DNA of 64,000 nucleotides from JAMQKA01 sp043951865 (GTDB lineage: Bacteria; Bacteroidota; Rhodothermia; Balneolales; Balneolaceae). Below, piece after piece: positions 19,601 to 27,063 of the stretch (the first letter of the stretch is position 1; each line of letters starts with the position of its first letter). A program made the position numbers and the translations under genes. The DNA is taken from positions 124,001-188,000 of the forward strand of contig NZ_JBINJF010000002.1 in NCBI RefSeq assembly GCF_043951865.1, given 5' to 3'. The notes beneath the pieces are model-generated. The model ran no database searches. It worked only from the letters and a program-made list of their open reading frames with translations, and was not told the origin of the DNA.

Positions 19601-20737
19601 GAAATCACCAGCCCCGATCACCAGAGTATCCCTGCTGAGGGAGACCATCGCCTGTTCATCACCAATCAGCCAGTCTTCCAGGTTCAGGCGTTTTGAACTC
19701 CTGTTTGTGATTTCAATATATTCAGCCTGTTCCCGGGGCTCGTCATACATAACCTCGGTAATAGCGATATCGCCCTGGTTAAAAATGTCAAAAAGAACAA
19801 AATCGATTGTTGAATCCGTATTGATGGTATTTCCTGCGGCATCATCGATGTTGTTGACCGTCAGTGTGTAGTCGCCGCCGGGGAGCGGTTGGGAATAGGT
19901 CAGCCGTACCGTATTCAGGTCGGTTACACGTGCAGAAGAGGGAGTCCCGATACCGTTATTTAAGGTGAAGTCTGCGGCAGCAACACTGTTGGGCGCAATT
20001 CTGGTGTTGAATACAACATCCATAATTCTGTTTTCGGAGGGAATTATATCTGCAATTTTAAGCGGGGGTGTTACCTTGCGCACCTGTATATCGTCATAAA
20101 AATAGTGGGATGTGCGGCTTCCGATATATTGGCTGTAGATCCCGAAAACGTTGCTGAAACGATGAGTGTTATCCCGGGCAGATCCCTGGGATGTGAAATC
20201 ATTACCCCCGGTGGAATCTGCAAGGAACTTCCAGTGTCCCTCCAGGTCTCTTGTAACTTTTATGCGAACGGCAACGGGATCATGATCAATTAAATCGTTT
20301 GCTCCATCAATAATTTTTGTTTGCTCGGTTCCTGTCTGCCGGAAGAGGCTGACTTCGTCATCTGTATGGCCCACCCGGACGTAATAGCCGTTGACCGGTT
20401 CAGCAAGCTCGGGCTGATCGGCCAACAGGTAGATTCTGGAATAGCTGGTTGAGGAGGGGTTGAAATCGAACTCCACCAGGAACTCCCAGGTTCCGTAGGC
20501 CGCGGTGCTTTCGGTTGTTAAATAGGAGGCGCCTCCACCGGAGGCATCCAGCCGAAGTTTGCTGTTTCCCTGGTCGTCGAAAATAATATGGTCATCCACG
20601 GATCCGGTCCATGCAGGATCAGCGGTAAAATCGCCGTCGCTGAAGGTTTCGTCAATAATGGTTGTCTGGGCACTTGTCTGCCCAGGCAGTAGCAGAATTA
20701 AAAGAACGACAAGTAACGTTGCGAGGAAATTGTTCAT
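16604..20737 (-). CDS. large secreted lamin-tail-domain protein with sorting-type C-terminus
   Basis: About 1377 residues from the ATG at 20735-20737, chosen because it begins a clean signal peptide (MNNFLATLLVVLLILLLPGQ, cleavage near TSA-QT); a longer frame from 20863 reads through a terminator-like hairpin. An N-terminal jelly-roll/LamG-like region (about 25-220) is followed by alternating Ig-like (SbsA/Big_5 type) domains and four lamin-tail domains at about 322-465, 576-715, 830-965 and 1080-1250. Each lamin-tail domain starts with GDI/V-x-I-x-E-x-x-Y and ends near NW...GTPG. The last 100 residues (NPNPFSPDGDGHEDN, VRIFDRYGRLVREL, LQWDGTTDDG) form a FlgD/CHU_C-like domain used by type IX secretion cargo. 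A cell-surface or secreted adhesive or structural role is inferred. Confidence 0.85.
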   Translation of the reverse strand: MNNFLATLLVVLLILLLPGQTSAQTTIIDETFSDGDFTADPAWTGSVDDHIIFDDQGNSKLRLDASGGGASYLTTESTAAYGTWEFLVEFDFNPSSTSYSRIYLLADQPELAEPVNGYYVRVGHTDDEVSLFRQTGTEQTKIIDGANDLIDHDPVAVRIKVTRDLEGHWKFLADSTGGNDFTSQGSARDNTHRFSNVFGIYSQYIGSRTSHYFYDDIQVRKVTPPLKIADIIPSENRIMDVVFNTRIAPNSVAAADFTLNNGIGTPSSARVTDLNTVRLTYSQPLPGGDYTLTVNNIDDAAGNTINTDSTIDFVLFDIFNQGDIAITEVMYDEPREQAEYIEITNRSSKRLNLEDWLIGDEQAMVSLSRDTLVIGAGDFLVFSSDTTALFNTYGSRNYVPVASLPAFNNGGDAVRIHTESGIRVDSLFYSPDWGGSEVALERRSTSTTAIYRSNWGDSPHPTGGTPGRPNTIPDDTMPPSVIEFNILEDQKLQLLFNERVDRRTAGAISRYSISGEIGFSGVQVSEPDTVLLLLDTPLKNASRYTLTISGVEDIFGNSQVSSNIDFTYYHISRADSGDIFINEFMYEPPEGGTEFVELYNPTQRSFDLQGWTLSDNTGNRKVLAYKPFVLPPDSFAVIAPDSTLASRYPGIHILTTGSRFPSLNNGGDDIVLRRPDGTLVDSLRYHSGWGGDKVSLERRTSRVPAYHQANWGDTPQGTGTPGTGNAIPPDTTPPKLSKFRIPDASTMKLVFSEPVSSESARNPSNYSVTPPVDIQMRSVAGDTVTLLLAEDLVSGTAYNITLSNLQDIFGNAMETVSRTREYLEFASAERGDIVINEILYHRSGASGPEFVELYNPGSEHYDLSGWQLGDGVAVTDLSRGIQLKAGEYVLLTGHKKFASTLDNGYYLSGFPSLNDDEDAIYIRSSQGTTIDSLYYKARWGGDEGISIERKDPLAASNDGSNWTSSGSPEGSSGGTKNSRFSPDRSPPGVLFSTRRPDGLIEVRFDEFIQLSPELTFMLEGKSLSVETFTPGNGNTILLQQPASGSSNPKPRELNIRNLADVKGNITRATSIPVAEPIEAGSVVINEIMYNPLNDPEDNQPDQREYIELRNTRDYAVSLEGFTLHDAPDETGATRSLIPVNSRAKFLPPQGHVLVYADEKDTFSDSQTALFFELDDLSPTRTVRIDRGTLSLASRDDAIYLADSTGATIDSVYYDESWHNPNIIDTRGVALERINPSGPSGSASNWSSSTTKKGGTPGTENSIYQVPGQPPDEIGISFNPNPFSPDGDGHEDNLFINYTLDHPNYLLKVRIFDRYGRLVRELADGKQAGYEGSLQWDGTTDDGNRNRVGIYIVLFEAYDSSNGSNRTFKEVVVLARQM

Positions 20738-20794
20738 AGCTCTCTTGTTTTGATGTTCATATCTGAGGTAAGGGGGCGGGTTGGAAGCCAACGG

Positions 20795-20830
20795 TAAAAA
20801 ATAAGGTGAAGAGGGGTCAGCCTCTTCACC
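20795..20830 (-). promoter_or_regulatory. terminator-like hairpin in the leader of the lamin-tail gene
   Basis: On the minus strand a perfect 10-bp stem GGTGAAGAGG, loop CTGACC, CCTCTTCACC is followed by TTATTTTTTA. It lies 58 bases upstream of the chosen start, and no minus-strand gene lies upstream of it within 900 bases. It could be an attenuator or the end of a small upstream transcript. A second small hairpin (TTGAATG...CATTCAA) precedes it at about 20849-20870. Confidence 0.55.
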
Positions 20831-20870
20831 TCGGAAGGACATTGAATGTGCTCTCTCATTCAACGGCTTG

Positions 20871-21287
20871 TGAAAGATGAGTTATCTTCATCTCTACTTA
20901 CTAGACCGGTAAACAGGGCAATCCTTACAAAAAAAATTAATTTTTTTCTGAGCTGGAGGATATAACAGCGCGATTTTAACTATGAACATTCAGGGCTTAC
21001 CGGAGCGCAGATGACACGAAAGGTGCAGATCATCACGGGATAGCAGTTCAGGCAGTACCTGATACATGACCTGTCTACATCGATCGGCATGATCGGTGTT
21101 ATCCTCGGTTTGTCAGGGAGAGGCCGCTATCCAGGGTTTGACGTGAAAATAACTTGAAGTGACAGGTAGCAGATGTGGCGAACAGGTTTTTGCAAAATTC
21201 GGATCCTGAAAAGTTTGTAATTTGTATGTTCAAGATGGAATTTTCGTTGCAAATGTCTCCCATAAATTCAATTGCGTTACACATACC
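20871..21287. other. intergenic region without a recognised gene
   Basis: This is the divergent region between the lamin-tail gene and the small gene at 21288. It has an A/T-rich core (AAAAAAAATTAATTTTTTT near 20928-20946) that may host promoters. TAATTTG near 21218-21224 is close to, but one base short of, the TAnnTTTG element for the plus-strand gene. I see no coding frame I would support. Confidence 0.4.
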
Positions 21288-21680
21288 ATGCCATTTGAGA
21301 CCAAAGCGGTACAATTTGAGATCCCTGCAGTAAATTACGGGCTTCAAACGGCCAGCGGATTACTTAAGCTGGAGGGGGAAGAGCTTCTGATCGAATTCCA
21401 GGTGAAAGACGCCCTGTTTGAAGTATTCAAGTCGGATGTGGAGGAGGTCGCCATTCCGCTCCGGGCGCTGCAGTCCGTTGAATACAAAAAAGGATGGTTC
21501 AGCTCCAGGATTGTCCTGGAGGCAGATTCGTTGCGGGTCTTTGATGAAATCCCGGGCGCTGACCAGGGCGAATGTATACTCAAGATAAAGCGAAAGGAGA
21601 GAAAGGAAGCCGAAAAGCTGGTCTCCAAAATACGCCTTGTGATGTCAGAAATTAAGTTAAACGACCTGAATGAAGAGTAA
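21288..21680 (+). CDS. small hypothetical protein
   Basis: A 130-residue soluble protein from the ATG at 21288 (MPFETKAVQFE); an upstream start at 21222 adds 22 residues that look unrelated. The pattern LLKLEGEELLIEFQVKDA...VEEVAIPLRALQSVEYKKGWF...RIVLEADSLRVFDEIPG suggests a PH-like small beta domain (compare bPH or YdbS-like folds) followed by a basic helix (KRKERKEAEKLVSKI). Function is unknown. A strong stem-loop follows at 21683-21744. Confidence 0.65.
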   Translation: MPFETKAVQFEIPAVNYGLQTASGLLKLEGEELLIEFQVKDALFEVFKSDVEEVAIPLRALQSVEYKKGWFSSRIVLEADSLRVFDEIPGADQGECILKIKRKERKEAEKLVSKIRLVMSEIKLNDLNEE

Positions 21681-21682
21681 AC

Positions 21683-21744
21683 ATCGAATAAAGAACAAGG
21701 AATGGTAAAGGGAACGTCCCTTCAGTCGACATTCCTTGTTCGAT
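21683..21744. terminator. cruciform stem-loop between convergent genes
   Basis: The outer stem AACAAGGAAT (21694-21703) pairs with ATTCCTTGTT (21731-21740), extended by ATCGA/TCGAT, and an inner stem AAGGGA/TCCCTT lies at 21708-21722. It sits between the convergent ends of 21288-21680 and asd and may act as a bidirectional terminator. It lacks a long T-tract and shares GAATATCGAACAAGG with 16457-16471, so it is also a dispersed repeat. Confidence 0.5.
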
Positions 21745-21756
21745 ATTCTCAACTTG

Positions 21757-22818
21757 CTAATTCAGATAGCCCTTCTCGGCCAGCAGCTCTGCATTCAGGA
21801 TCGCTCCGCCGGCTGCACCGCGAACGGTATTGTGGGCCAGCGCGATATAGGAAATGTCAAATACAGAGCCCGTTCTCAGGCGTCCCATACCGAGCTGCAT
21901 CCCGTTTTCGCGGGCAGAGTGCAGGCGCGGTTGTGGATGGCGCTCCTCTTCATACAGCTTGACCGGCTGCTTGGGCGCCGAGGGGAGATCAAGGTCGGCA
22001 ATCGGGCTCTTCCAGTCTTCAATCGCCTTCTGTACGTCCGAGATATCCGAGGGCTTCTCTTTTAATTTAACGGCAACAGAAAGCAGGTGTCCCTCAACGG
22101 TGGGAATGCGAACAGCCGTGGATTGAACGCCAAAGTCGGCATGCGTCACGGTACCGTTGCTGTTAAGGGTTCCGAGCAGCTTCAGCGGCTCAGTGTGAAT
22201 TTTGTCCTCTTCGCCTCCGATAAAGGGAACCGCGTTGCCCAGAATATCGAGGCTGGGAACGCCGGGATATCCCGCCCCCGAAACCGCCTGCATCGAGGTA
22301 ACAACGACCGATTCGATCCCAAAGGCGTCAAAGATCGGGCGCAGCGACATCGACAGCGGCACGCACACGCAGTTTGGATTGGTGACGATCCAACCGCTGC
22401 CGTCGGCGGTAAAATCCTGTGATTTGATCATTTCAACATGATCCGGGTTCACTTCCGGGACCAGCAGCGGTACCGAGTCAAACATCCGGTGATTTTTTGC
22501 ATTGGAAATTACCGGGATACCCGCAGTCGCAAAGGCCTGCTCAATATCTTTGGCCACGGAGGAATCGAGCCCGGAAAACACGAAATCGACCCCTTCAAAA
22601 TGTGCAGGTTCACACGTAGAAACCTTCAGTTTGGCTACCTGCCCGGGAAGTTCAATATCCTCAATCCAGTGAGCGGCCTGTTTATAGGTCTTTCCGGCCG
22701 AACGTTTGGAAGCACCCAGGGCCTTGATCGTGAACCAGGGATGCCTGCGAAGTAAACGGATAAATTTTTGTCCGACAGCGCCGGTTGCGCCGAGAATTCC
22801 TACGTTGAAACTGTGCAT
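21757..22818 (-). CDS. asd: aspartate-semialdehyde dehydrogenase (archaeal/fungal type)
   Basis: It reduces aspartyl phosphate to aspartate semialdehyde, the branch point to lysine/diaminopimelate, threonine and methionine. The protein has 353 residues. NADP-binding GILGATGAVG is at 7-16 and the catalytic Cys150 lies in TNPNCVCVPL; SNAKNHRM and the active-site block GGEEDKIHTEPLKLLG follow. These features place it in the archaeal/fungal-like ASADH branch rather than the classical E. coli branch. It is divergent from glyS. The partner aspartate kinase lysC is 8 kb away. Confidence 0.94.
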   Translation of the reverse strand: MHSFNVGILGATGAVGQKFIRLLRRHPWFTIKALGASKRSAGKTYKQAAHWIEDIELPGQVAKLKVSTCEPAHFEGVDFVFSGLDSSVAKDIEQAFATAGIPVISNAKNHRMFDSVPLLVPEVNPDHVEMIKSQDFTADGSGWIVTNPNCVCVPLSMSLRPIFDAFGIESVVVTSMQAVSGAGYPGVPSLDILGNAVPFIGGEEDKIHTEPLKLLGTLNSNGTVTHADFGVQSTAVRIPTVEGHLLSVAVKLKEKPSDISDVQKAIEDWKSPIADLDLPSAPKQPVKLYEEERHPQPRLHSARENGMQLGMGRLRTGSVFDISYIALAHNTVRGAAGGAILNAELLAEKGYLN

Positions 22819-22955
22819 TGTATTATGATTTCTGTGGGTTTAAAAAGTTGATTGCTCCCGCTGCCGGTTTCCGGGAGTAAACCGGGCCGGAAATACAGGA
22901 GGCAGGGAATATCGGAATTAAAAAACTAGAATTCATTAATTAAACGTACTTTTTT

Positions 22956-22963
22956 TATCTTTG
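22956..22963 (+). promoter_or_regulatory. Bacteroidetes-type -7 promoter element for glyS
   Basis: TATCTTTG in the text TTTTTTATCTTTGGCATC fits TAnnTTTG exactly. It lies 43 bases before the glyS ATG, giving a predicted 5' leader of about 35 bases. Confidence 0.6.
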
Positions 22964-23005
22964 GCATCGATGAATCTGAACCCAAAATAATTTTTACACA
23001 CTTCA

Positions 23006-24478
23006 ATGGCAGTAACCGAACTCGACAGTCTGGATAAAATCGTATCGCTGGCCAAAGCGCGCGGCCTTATTTTTCAATCTTCTGAAATTTACGGCGGGCT
23101 CGGGGCCGTTTACGACTACGGCCCGCTGGGAGTGGAGCTGAAGCGCAATATCCGTGACCTGTGGTGGAGGGAGATGACCCAAAAGCATGATAACATCGTG
23201 GGCATTGATGCCGCCATTTTCATGCATCCCAAAGTGTGGGAGGCCAGCGGACACGTTTCCGGCTTCAACGACCCGATGATCGATGACAGGCAGTCGAACA
23301 AGCGGTACCGGGCCGATATGCTTATTGAAGGGCATATCGCCAAGCTCCGCAGCAAAGAAAAGGCGGAGGAGGCCGACCAGCTACAGGAACTGCTCGATAC
23401 CGCCGGCACGCGCGAGGGATTGTGCGAGGATCTCCACAAGATCATCATCGACAACGAAATCCGGGCGCCCGAATCCGGGGCGTTCGACTGGACCGAAGTC
23501 CGCCAGTTTAACCTGATGTTCAAGACCCAGTTCGGAGCGGTCTCTTCTGGGGATGATGACGATGCAGTATACCTGCGCCCGGAAACGGCCCAGGGCATTT
23601 TCGTGAATTTCAAGAACGTGATGGATACCGCCCGGCAGCAGGTGCCGTTCGGCATTGCCCAGACCGGCAAGGCGTTCCGTAACGAGGTGGTGGCCCGGCA
23701 GTTTGTATTCCGCATGCGGGAGTTCGAGCAGATGGAGATGCAGTACTTTGTGGAGCCGGGCACCGACGAGGAGGAGTATGACAACTGGCTTGCGGACCGC
23801 TTGGAGTGGCACAAAAACCTGGGCATCCGCCCCCGAAAGCTGCGTACAGCTCCCCACCCCGAAGACAAGCTGGCACACTACGCTGCAGCTGCGGCTGATA
23901 TCCAGTATGAATACCCGATCGGCTGGCAGGAGGTGGAAGGCATCCACAACCGCACCGACTTTGACCTGGGCCAGCACCAGGAGTTTTCCGGTAAAAAGCT
24001 GGAGTATTACGACCAGGCCAAGCAGAAACGCTACATTCCCTATGTTATAGAAACCTCCGTGGGACTTGATCGGACCGTCATGATGGTGCTCTGCGACGCT
24101 TATCGCGAGGAAGAAGTGGACGGAGACACGCGTACGGTATTAAAACTGAATCCGGAAGTGGCGCCCCGAAAATTGGGCATTTTCCCGCTCATCAAAAAAG
24201 ACAAGCTGATCGACCTGGCCAAAAAGATTGAAGCGGACCTGCGAGAGGAATACACCGTGCTTTATGATGAATCCGGATCTATCGGGAAACGCTATCGCCG
24301 GCAGGATGAGGCCGGTACGCCCTTTTGCATCACGGTCGACTTTGACGGGGTTGAGTCAGAGGGAGAAGATACGGTCACCATCCGCTACCGCGATGATATG
24401 ACGCAGGATCGCGTGCCGGTCAGTCGTCTTAAAGAAGTGATCAACGACAAAATGAAATCCTGGAGTCCGGAAGATTAG
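23006..24478 (+). CDS. glyS: glycyl-tRNA synthetase (dimeric, class II)
   Basis: A single-chain alpha2-type GlyRS of 490 residues that charges tRNA-Gly. Class II motifs are visible: motif 1 region YGGLGAVYDYGPLGVELKRN, motif 2 GIAQTGKAFRNEV...FRMREFEQMEMQYF, and motif 3 ETSVGLDRTVMMVL. The C-terminal anticodon-binding domain (about 395-490) contains VAPRKLGIFPLIKKD and the GSIGKRYRRQDEAGTPFCITVD block. The gene begins with a clear promoter and is followed 7 bp later by tauE-like 24486. Confidence 0.95.
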   Translation: MAVTELDSLDKIVSLAKARGLIFQSSEIYGGLGAVYDYGPLGVELKRNIRDLWWREMTQKHDNIVGIDAAIFMHPKVWEASGHVSGFNDPMIDDRQSNKRYRADMLIEGHIAKLRSKEKAEEADQLQELLDTAGTREGLCEDLHKIIIDNEIRAPESGAFDWTEVRQFNLMFKTQFGAVSSGDDDDAVYLRPETAQGIFVNFKNVMDTARQQVPFGIAQTGKAFRNEVVARQFVFRMREFEQMEMQYFVEPGTDEEEYDNWLADRLEWHKNLGIRPRKLRTAPHPEDKLAHYAAAAADIQYEYPIGWQEVEGIHNRTDFDLGQHQEFSGKKLEYYDQAKQKRYIPYVIETSVGLDRTVMMVLCDAYREEEVDGDTRTVLKLNPEVAPRKLGIFPLIKKDKLIDLAKKIEADLREEYTVLYDESGSIGKRYRRQDEAGTPFCITVDFDGVESEGEDTVTIRYRDDMTQDRVPVSRLKEVINDKMKSWSPED

Positions 24479-24485
24479 TTCCGGG

Positions 24486-25541
24486 TTGGATGGCTCCCGC
24501 CTTAACTCTTTGGAATCGCCCGATTTGCAAAAGCACAGGCCAACAGATTTCGCCAAGCAGCGTATACTCATTTTTCTTGGTCCGGTGTTACTGGTTTACG
24601 GAATCTGGCTCTTCTGGATGATCTCCCAAAATGGATGGCATCTGTTCCTGTCAGACTGGTACATGACCCTGACCATGGTATTTGGCTCGTTTATCGCGGG
24701 AGCCAGCTCTGAGGGTGGCGGTGCCATCGCCTACCCGGTAATGACGCTGATATTCGAGATCGATCCTTCGGTGGCGCGTAATTTCAGCCTGGCGATCCAA
24801 AGTGTGGGGATGACGGCGGCTTCCCTCTGGATAATTGCCCAAAAGGTTCCAATTGAGAAAACGTACCTCTGGATCGTAGCCGCTGGCGGGACGGGCGGCA
24901 TCATCTTCGGCACCTACCTCATCGCCCCCTACGTTTTACCGGCTTACGCCAAAATGATGTTTGTATCATTCTGGCTCAGCTACGGAATCGCGCTCTTTTT
25001 TATCAATCACATCCGGAAGCGAACATCGGCAGAGGCACTGCCCGCTCTCACCCCGGGACAAAAGATCGAATTGGTGGCTGTCGGCTTTGTCGGGGGTATC
25101 CTGAGTGCCATCCTCGGCAACGGGATAGATATCTGCTCGTTCGCATTTGTGACGCTGAAATATCGTCTCTCGGAGAAAATCGCGACCCCAACTTCCGTCA
25201 TCCTGATGGCGATGAATGCCGTGGTGGGAACTCTGCTGCACGGGCTGATACTGCAGGATCTACAGCCGGAAGCGATCAACTTTTGGTTGGTCTGTATTCC
25301 CGTGGTCGTCCTGGGAGCACCAATGGGGGCTTACGTCATCAGCAAGGTAAACCGCTTGTATATTGCCGTTTTACTCTATGCTATCCTGCTTGTACAGTTC
25401 GTCAGCGCCATATTGATTATCCGTCCCTCCGGGATGCTGATTCTGTTTTCGGCCGGAATTTTTCTGTCGGGCCTGGTTCTGTTCTTCTGGCTCACGAATT
25501 ACAACCGCACGAACGGGCAGATGCCGGTTGCTTCTGAGTAA
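24486..25541 (+). CDS. TauE/SafE-family membrane transporter
   Basis: A 351-residue inner-membrane protein with about 8-9 hydrophobic segments and two internally similar halves. Family features include GSFIAGASSEGGGAIAYPVMTL in the first half and VGFVGGILSAILGNGIDICSFAFV in the second. Members export sulfite, sulfoacetate or other small sulfur anions; the substrate here is unknown. It begins 7 bp after the glyS stop, so it is likely co-transcribed. Confidence 0.85.
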   Translation: MDGSRLNSLESPDLQKHRPTDFAKQRILIFLGPVLLVYGIWLFWMISQNGWHLFLSDWYMTLTMVFGSFIAGASSEGGGAIAYPVMTLIFEIDPSVARNFSLAIQSVGMTAASLWIIAQKVPIEKTYLWIVAAGGTGGIIFGTYLIAPYVLPAYAKMMFVSFWLSYGIALFFINHIRKRTSAEALPALTPGQKIELVAVGFVGGILSAILGNGIDICSFAFVTLKYRLSEKIATPTSVILMAMNAVVGTLLHGLILQDLQPEAINFWLVCIPVVVLGAPMGAYVISKVNRLYIAVLLYAILLVQFVSAILIIRPSGMLILFSAGIFLSGLVLFFWLTNYNRTNGQMPVASE

Positions 25542-25611
25542 TGGTGAATATATGGGAGGAAGGGTTCATGAAAACCAGGAAAAATCGGGTCGAAAGAAGA
25601 AAGAGAACGAT

Positions 25612-25651
25612 TCCAAAAGAAAAGGGGACATATCCTAAATGATATGTCCCC
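25612..25651 (-). terminator. intrinsic terminator of sodC
   Basis: GGGGACATATC (25624-25634) and GATATGTCCCC (25641-25651) form a perfect 11-bp stem with a 6-base loop. On the minus strand the stem is followed by TTTTCTTTTGG. It starts 20 bases after the sodC stop codon. Confidence 0.85.
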
Positions 25652-25671
25652 TGCCTGTCGTTGAAACTCTA

Positions 25672-26253
25672 TTACTGGGAAGTATTCGCAATACCGATTA
25701 CGCCACAGCCAATGCGGGGACCGGCCGCACCAGAGGGTTGCGACTCCAGGTCATCTTCTCCGCCGTGCACCACAATACCGCGACCGATAATGCTGTCAGG
25801 ACCATTCAGCTCAATCACGGAATCAGTGTAGTCGATGGTCGCATTTCCTTCACTGTCGGCAACGATATTGCCCATATCCCCCATGTGACGATCATCCTGG
25901 GTGGGCGCACCGTGATCATTTCCAGCCGGGTTGTAGTGACCGCCGGCAGAAGTCCCGTCGCTGGCAGTGCAATCTCCATATTGGTGGATGTGGAACCCGT
26001 GCCGGCCTTCCTCAAGTCCACTCAATTCAGCCGTCACCTGCACGCCTTCTGCGGTCTGCTCAAAAGTAACGGTACCACTGACCTCATTGCCTTCCGTGGG
26101 ATGGACAACTGCAACCGCTTTAGTAAAATTGGTAGAAGGAGCGGTAGTGGTTTCCTCTTCGGCAGACTCCTGCTGTTGCGGCTGCGCACAACCGGCGATT
26201 ACAAATGCTACAATTATGAGAGGGATCGAAAATATTTTTGAAATGTGTTTCAT
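25672..26253 (-). CDS. sodC: Cu,Zn superoxide dismutase, lipoprotein
   Basis: It disproportionates superoxide in the periplasm. The 193-residue precursor has a lipobox VIAGC (Cys22), so it is lipid-anchored, followed by a Gln/Glu/Thr-rich linker. Metal-ligand motifs are GFHIHQYGDC, GGHYNP...NDHG, HMGDMGNI and the C-terminal IGRGIVVHGGEDD; the disulfide partner is in GPRIGCGVIGI. All expected Cu and Zn ligands appear present. It ends at a strong terminator. Upstream, 315 bp separate it from the divergent VOC gene. Confidence 0.93.
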   Translation of the reverse strand: MKHISKIFSIPLIIVAFVIAGCAQPQQQESAEEETTTAPSTNFTKAVAVVHPTEGNEVSGTVTFEQTAEGVQVTAELSGLEEGRHGFHIHQYGDCTASDGTSAGGHYNPAGNDHGAPTQDDRHMGDMGNIVADSEGNATIDYTDSVIELNGPDSIIGRGIVVHGGEDDLESQPSGAAGPRIGCGVIGIANTSQ

Positions 26254-26568
26254 GGTTTAGAGAAATATTTTGTTAGAAATTACGGGTAGTTGTTAACAAC
26301 TTGCCAGGCTTCGGCATTCAATAAATCTTATGTTGGATACATCTGCAAATTTGATTGACCGTTTTAAAAAAGGAGATGGGTGTTTTCGTGGAATATTTGT
26401 TGGGTGGGTAAGAGTACGGTACCAGCCGAGGGCCGGTAGTCTGCAAAAAATAATATTTTACGACCAGTATCCACAAAATACGGATATAATTTCGGTCAAA
26501 ATTTTTCACTTCACGTGAAATACCTATTTTAAGCGAAACATTAACTCCAGAGCAATTTTTAGAAACTG
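26254..26568. other. divergent intergenic region sodC/VOC
   Basis: It holds the promoters of two divergent genes. GATATAAT near 26480-26487 resembles a TATAAT-type -10 box for the plus strand, and TTCACGTGAA (near 26511-26520) is a perfect 10-bp palindrome that could be an operator. GTACCAGCCGAGGGCCGGTA (26421-26440) can fold back on itself. No gene is supported. Confidence 0.35.
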
Positions 26569-26997
26569 ATGGCTGAGCAATCTTTTAAACGTTTTCATCT
26601 TGGATTTCCCATATCCGATATTGAGGAGACTCGTAAATTTTACGGGGAAATACTGGGATGTGACATCGTACGGAGCTCCGAACGGACGATTAATATCAAT
26701 TTTTGGGGGCACCAGCTTGTCGGACACCTGATCCCGGAATTCGCGGGAAAACACGGCACCAATGAAATTGACGGTAACCCGGTACCGGTGCACCACTTCG
26801 GGGTGATCCTCGAGTGGGACGAATGGGAAGCACTGGCCGAGCGGATTCGGGCCTCGGAACACGATTTTGTCTTTGAGCCCTATGTCAGAGACAAAGGATT
26901 GCCGGAAGAGGAGGGCAAGATGTTTTTCAGGGACCCGAGCGGCAACACCATGGAGTTCAAAACATTTAAAAATGAGGATCAAATTTTTGCAGGGTAA
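26569..26997 (+). CDS. VOC-family (glyoxalase/dioxygenase fold) protein
   Basis: A 142-residue vicinal-oxygen-chelate protein. Two beta-alpha-beta-beta-beta modules are visible: FHLGFPISDIEETRKFYGEILG at the start and FVFEPYVRDKGLPEEEGKMFFRDPSGNTMEF at the end. Candidate metal ligands are His10, His66/67 in VHHFGVIL and the Glu of NTMEFK. The family includes dioxygenases, glyoxalase I and antibiotic-binding proteins; the substrate cannot be assigned. The CNNM gene follows 66 bp downstream. Confidence 0.85.
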   Translation: MAEQSFKRFHLGFPISDIEETRKFYGEILGCDIVRSSERTININFWGHQLVGHLIPEFAGKHGTNEIDGNPVPVHHFGVILEWDEWEALAERIRASEHDFVFEPYVRDKGLPEEEGKMFFRDPSGNTMEFKTFKNEDQIFAG

Positions 26998-27063
26998 CAG
27001 ATTGATAGTGGGATTATACAATGTTCATTTTCCGATTAAATTTTTGAGTCTCAAATCCAGCCT

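Noticed and set aside
20738..20863. 42-codon N-terminal extension of the lamin-tail protein
   Set aside because: It begins with TTG, passes through a terminator-like hairpin and would bury the signal peptide; the ATG at 20735-20737 gives a clean signal sequence.
25639..26241. Long plus-strand frames opposite sodC and other genes
   Set aside because: They are mirror frames of clear genes on the minus strand; the true genes carry the family motifs.
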